DNA of 64,000 bases from AC-32 sp963719275 (lineage in GTDB: Bacteria > Actinomycetota > Thermoleophilia > Gaiellales > Gaiellaceae). The notes under the pieces are model-generated. The model had not been told where the DNA came from. It made no database searches and was given only the letters and a program-made list of their open reading frames with translations. Every line of letters starts with the position of its first letter. The stretch's first letter is position 1. The stretch spans positions 1-64,000 of the forward strand of contig CAVRBT010000007.1 in the NCBI GenBank assembly GCA_963719275.1, read 5' to 3'. The position numbers were made by a program, and so were the translations under genes. Positions 61,125 through 64,000 of this stretch are shown piece after piece.

Positions 61125-61179
61125 GGCCGAGCTGGCAAAGCCGGCTCGGCCTGAAGGCGACATCGCAAGCGACGTCGCC
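61125..61179 (+). other. Two tandem hairpins between cpgS-like gene and arcC
   Basis: Hairpin 1: GGCCGAGCTGGC-AAA-GCCGGCTCGGCC (61125-61151), 12 bp with one GU pair. Hairpin 2: GGCGACATCGC-AA-GCGACGTCGCC (61156-61179), ending at the base before the arcC GTG. Hairpin 2 would bury the start region. They may act as terminator/anti-terminator or translational control. Confidence 0.5.
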
Positions 61180-62088
61180 GTGACGGCAGTCGTCGCCCTC
61201 GGCGGGAACGCGCTCATGCGGCCCGGCGAGCGCGGCACCGCGGCCGAGCAGCGGGCGAACCTCCGCGAGGCCTGCGCCGCACTGCGGCCGCTGCTCGGCG
61301 AGGAGCGGCTGGTGGTCACGCACGGGAACGGCCCGCAGGTCGGCAACGAGCTGCTGCGCCAAGAGCGCGCCGCCGCAGAGGCGCCGCCGCTGCCGCTGTA
61401 CCTCGCGGTCGCGCAGACGCAGGCCGAGATCGGCGCGCTGATCGAGAGTGAGCTTGCCCCGGTCGCGGGGCGGCCCGTCGCGTGCCTGCTCACGCACGTG
61501 CTCGTCGCCGAGGACGACCCCGCGTTCGAGGAGCCGACGAAGCCCGTGGGACCCTTCTACGACGAGGCGAAGGCGGGCGAGCTCGAGGCCGAGCGCGGCT
61601 GGAAGGTCGTCCACGACGCGGGCCGCGGCTGGCGGCGCGTGGTCCCCTCCCCCGCCCCGCTCGAGGTCGTCGAGCTGGACGCGATCCGCTCGCTGCTCGC
61701 GGCTGGGACGATCGTCGTCGCCGCCGGGGGCGGCGGCATCCCGGCCACGCGGCGCGGAGAGCATCTCGCCGGGATCGACGCCGTGATCGACAAGGACCGC
61801 GCCTCCTCTCTGCTCGCGCGCGACCTCGACGCCGACCTGCTCGTGATCCTCACCGAAGTGCCGGCCGTCTACTCGGGCTTCGGCACCGACCGCCAGGCGG
61901 AGCTGCGAGAGCTCTCCGCCGATGAAGCGGCCGCACTCGTCCCGGAGCTCGCGGCCGGCTCGATGCGCCCCAAGGTCGAGGCCTCCGTCGAGTTCGTGCG
62001 GGCGACCCGAAAGCCGGCCCTGATCACCTCGCCGGCGGCACTGGGCGAGGCAATCGAAGGTCGCGGAGGCACCACCATCCGCCCGTAG
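61180..62088 (+). CDS. arcC: Carbamate kinase
   Basis: Transfers phosphate between carbamoyl phosphate and ADP. The 302 residues carry TAVVALGGNALMRPGERG, VVTHGNGPQVGNELLRQE, the long insertion ACLLTHVLVAEDDPAFEEPTKPVGPFYDEAKA (in part), IVVAAGGGGIPA, VIDKDRASSLLARDLDADLLVILTEV, and AAGSMRPKVEASVEF. Start GTG at 61180. It follows the cpgS-like gene with only 97 bases, mostly the two hairpins; no arginine deiminase or carbamoyltransferase gene is nearby, so the physiological direction is open. Confidence 0.93.
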   Translation: MTAVVALGGNALMRPGERGTAAEQRANLREACAALRPLLGEERLVVTHGNGPQVGNELLRQERAAAEAPPLPLYLAVAQTQAEIGALIESELAPVAGRPVACLLTHVLVAEDDPAFEEPTKPVGPFYDEAKAGELEAERGWKVVHDAGRGWRRVVPSPAPLEVVELDAIRSLLAAGTIVVAAGGGGIPATRRGEHLAGIDAVIDKDRASSLLARDLDADLLVILTEVPAVYSGFGTDRQAELRELSADEAAALVPELAAGSMRPKVEASVEFVRATRKPALITSPAALGEAIEGRGGTTIRP

Positions 62089-62089
62089 A

Positions 62090-62116
62090 GAAGGGGCGGC
62101 TTGACGCCGCCCCTTC
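62090..62116. terminator. Bidirectional hairpin between arcC and DUF4331 gene
   Basis: Perfect GAAGGGGCGGC-TTGAC-GCCGCCCCTTC just after the arcC stop and 17 bases from the end of the convergent gene. No long U-tract, but an 11-bp GC-rich stem fits a shared terminator. Confidence 0.65.
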
Positions 62117-62133
62117 GAGGCTCCGCTAGCTCG

Positions 62134-63344
62134 CTAGTTCGGCTTTCCGAGGTACGGGAAGCCCACGGGCAGCGTGTTGTCCGAGGAAACGCAGTCGGTC
62201 GTGACTGTGCCCTCTGTGATCAGGCCGAGCTCCGCGTCGATCACGTCGTCGTTCAGCTGCCGCCCGTTCGGGAGCCGGCCGAGCTGGAGGTGTCGACGGT
62301 GAGGATGTCCGGCAGGAGGAAGTCCGCGAGGCCCTGGATCTGGCCCGCGTCGTCCCCCGGGTTGGGGTCGGTTGCGTCGTTCAGGCTGAACAGCGTGGTC
62401 AGCGTGTCGACGACCTCGCCCCGCCACATCGCCTGGTCGTCGACCGGACGCGTGTGGTTGAAGGCGCTCTTCGCCGACGGCTTCCCGTCCGACACCCGGT
62501 CCGGCGGGATCGGGTTGTTAGGGATGAACACCGTCGCGATCGCGGGGCGGCCCATCCGGTCGATCTGCGCGCCGGGGACGTTGGTCGTCGCCCAGACGCC
62601 GATGTTCGGCGAGCCCGCGGTGAGCATCCTGCTCGGCAGCTCGACGACGATCGACGAGACATTCCGCTTCGCGAAGAAGTCCCGCTCCGGATGCGCGTCG
62701 GCGCTACCGCACCCGATCAGCGACCCAGGCCCGAGGATGTTCAGGAAGCCCGGCAGGTCGAAGAAGAACGGGTCGCCTCGGCGTCCGGCGAAGACGCTTA
62801 CGCCGTCCTTGCGGTTGACGACGGGCTTCGCGCCGAAGGCGGTCGAGCGGCCGTTCAGACGCAGGTTGCCGTGCCGATGACCGCGGTCACGCCGGCCCAG
62901 GACTGCGAGGTGCAGCTCCTGGGAGCCGTCCGCCCGAGCCTTGCCGAAACCGACGCGGATACGTACGTCGGTCCGCGCGTCACCGTTGTTGTCGACGCGA
63001 AGGTTGTACGTCACGGACACCGACCGGCCGACCTTCGGGACCGCCGTGGCGAACGCCCGGTCCGGGCCGGGAGCGGCCTCGCCCGCCGAGGCGACCCCGT
63101 TGACGTTCAGCACCAGCACGGTGTTCTTCCGGTGCGTCGGCGAGCGAAACGCGTAGATGTCGGTCAGGTCCGTCTGGACGCTTCCTCCGGGCGGGGTCAG
63201 CCCGGGTGCGTCGAGGTGGTCGGCCGCGCTCGCGGCGGCCGGGCCCTTCTGGGCCAGCAGCGCGGCAAGGACGAGCCCTGTCAGCGCGGCCAGCAGCGCC
63301 GCCGCAACGAAGGTTCTCGTGCTTGCCAGTCTGTATGCCCTCAT
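62134..63344 (-). CDS. Secreted DUF4331 protein, frameshifted near its C-terminus
   Basis: Signal peptide (LASTRTFVAAALLAALTGLVL in part) and a DUF4331 body: ADHLDAPGL, TDIYAFRSPTHRKNTVLVLNVNG, FFFDLPGFLNI, ADAHPERDFFAKRNVSSIVVELP, NIGVWATTN, RPAIATVFIPNNPIP, and LADFLLPDILTVDTSSS. The frame then meets a stop at 62253, while the expected ending (RLPNGRQLNDDVIDAELGL ... NTLPVGFPYLGKPN) continues in another phase to 62134. A missing C at about 62283 explains it. Function of DUF4331 is unknown; members are often exported and next to a TPR-containing protein, as here. GGGAG precedes the ATG. Confidence 0.8.
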
Positions 63345-63449
63345 CCCGTCTCCCTTCGTCTCGTTTCGGGTCGAGTGACGCCGGTTGTTCGTCGCGTCCT
63401 CGAATCCGGTTCGAACCGGTTCGGCGCCTCGCGCGAGTCACCGGCGCTG

Positions 63450-64000
63450 ATGAGGAACTGGCGCTTGCTGATCGGTGTACTCGCGGGCCTGGCAACCGCC
63501 TCGGCCCTCCTGTTCGGGCGCGCGCCGCACCACCCGCAGCGCGCCGCGGCGGTCGCGCTCGAGACGCGTGCCGCCACCGACCAGGGCGCGGTCGGCCAGC
63601 TGCTGGCCGGGTTCTCGACCGGTGACACCGGGGCGTACGTGCGCAGGCTCGAACGCCGCGTCCGGCTGCAGCCACGCGACGGGCAGACGTTGACGCTGCT
63701 CGGTCTCGCGTACCAGCAGCGAGCGCGCGAGACCGGCGATCCGAGTTCCTACGGACTCTCGGCGCGGGCGCTCGCGCGTGCCCGGGGAGCCGGCGGCCCC
63801 CGCGCGCTCGTCCTGCAGGCGCTGGCTTCGCTCGCGAACACGCAGCACCGCTTCCGCGAAGGCCTCGGGGTCGCGCGTCGGGCGACTCGCGCCGACCGCT
63901 ACAACGCCTCCGCCTACGGGGCCCTGGGCGACGCACTGCTGAACCTCGGCCGCTACCGGCAAGCGTTTGCCGCCTACGACCGGATGGCCGTCCTAGCGCC
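63450..64000 (+). CDS. TPR-repeat protein, 3' end beyond window
   Basis: Divergent partner of the DUF4331 gene. Starts MRNWRLLIGVLAGLATAS, a signal or anchor helix, then helical repeats: DGQTLTLLGLAYQQRARETGDPSSYGLSARALARA, NTQHRFREGLGVARRATRADRYNASAYGALGDALLNLGRYRQAFAAYDRMAVLA (in part), which are TPR-type. The frame is open to the last base, so the protein is incomplete (183 residues seen). A scaffold for the neighbouring exported DUF4331 protein is inferred from this gene pairing. Confidence 0.75.
   Translation, partial: MRNWRLLIGVLAGLATASALLFGRAPHHPQRAAAVALETRAATDQGAVGQLLAGFSTGDTGAYVRRLERRVRLQPRDGQTLTLLGLAYQQRARETGDPSSYGLSARALARARGAGGPRALVLQALASLANTQHRFREGLGVARRATRADRYNASAYGALGDALLNLGRYRQAFAAYDRMAVLA

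Overview
The window is chromosomal DNA of a high-GC bacterium. Gene content points to an Actinomycetota member, and the mix fits deep-branching Thermoleophilia/Gaiellales-type lineages best: HspR next to clpB, single-domain actinobacterial-type Ino1 with a phosphatidylinositol-type CDP-alcohol transferase, CTC-type bL25, a cyclic-2,3-diphosphoglycerate synthetase homologue, and DUF4331 followed by a TPR protein. The lineage is an inference from remembered family distribution, not a search. No plasmid, phage or CRISPR signature is present. Mobile DNA is limited to a decayed serine recombinase at the left edge, a short inverted-repeat element at 3644-3782 and a gene-poor stretch at 18.8-19.9 kb.

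Layout. 1-1.1 kb: recombinase remnant. 1.07-10.2 kb, mostly minus strand: ftsB-like, pyk, then eno-mazG-PpiC lipoprotein-mfd, with a methyltransferase gene between pyk and eno. 10.3-13.8 kb: secreted propeller lipoprotein, pth, rplY, and a two-gene unit made of a 69-residue peptide and a heme-oxygenase-like diiron enzyme. 13.8-18.0 kb: a cyclase/ATPase/TPR regulator and a GSA-type aminotransferase. 18.1-19.9 kb: damaged genes. 19.95-29.6 kb: a long minus-strand housekeeping run read as ROK kinase, rsmI, M23 peptidase, metG, tatD, rsmA, ispE, a membrane protein, tRNA-Gln, glmU and prs, closed by a terminator after prs. 29.6-35.9 kb: LytR-CpsA-Psr protein, flavin amine oxidase, FmdB protein, pseudouridine catabolism pair (psuK-like, psuG), GYD protein and a membrane protein. 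35.9-42.3 kb: the chaperone block dnaK-grpE-dnaJ-hspR-clpB. 42.4-53.4 kb: EamA transporter, moaA, an inositol-lipid group (PAP2, PI-type synthase, RHH-Ino1 fusion, GT-PHP fusion), UDG-like protein, a candidate presenilin-like protease, propeller, MarR and an rRNA uracil methyltransferase. 53.4-64 kb: phosphoesterase, YjbQ, zinc peptidase, Tet(M)-like GTPase with a leader ORF, M28 peptidase, cpgS-arcC, DUF4331 and a TPR protein cut by the window end.

The most interesting signals are: (1) myo-inositol-1-phosphate synthase carrying two N-terminal ribbon-helix-helix domains, with a perfect palindrome at its own promoter, which looks like a self-regulating enzyme; (2) a small peptide gene with its own promoter and a strong ribosome-binding site, coupled through a CTGA overlap to a diiron oxidase-like enzyme; (3) a divergent presenilin-like membrane protein; (4) many leaderless-type starts (TAnnnT, then about six bases, then the start codon), with three divergent promoters whose -10 boxes overlap on opposite strands.

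Several reading frames are broken by single-base indels (clpB inside a Walker A motif, DUF4331, a zinc-ribbon gene, the recombinase). The clpB case in particular suggests that some are assembly errors rather than biology, and this should be kept in mind when using the annotation.
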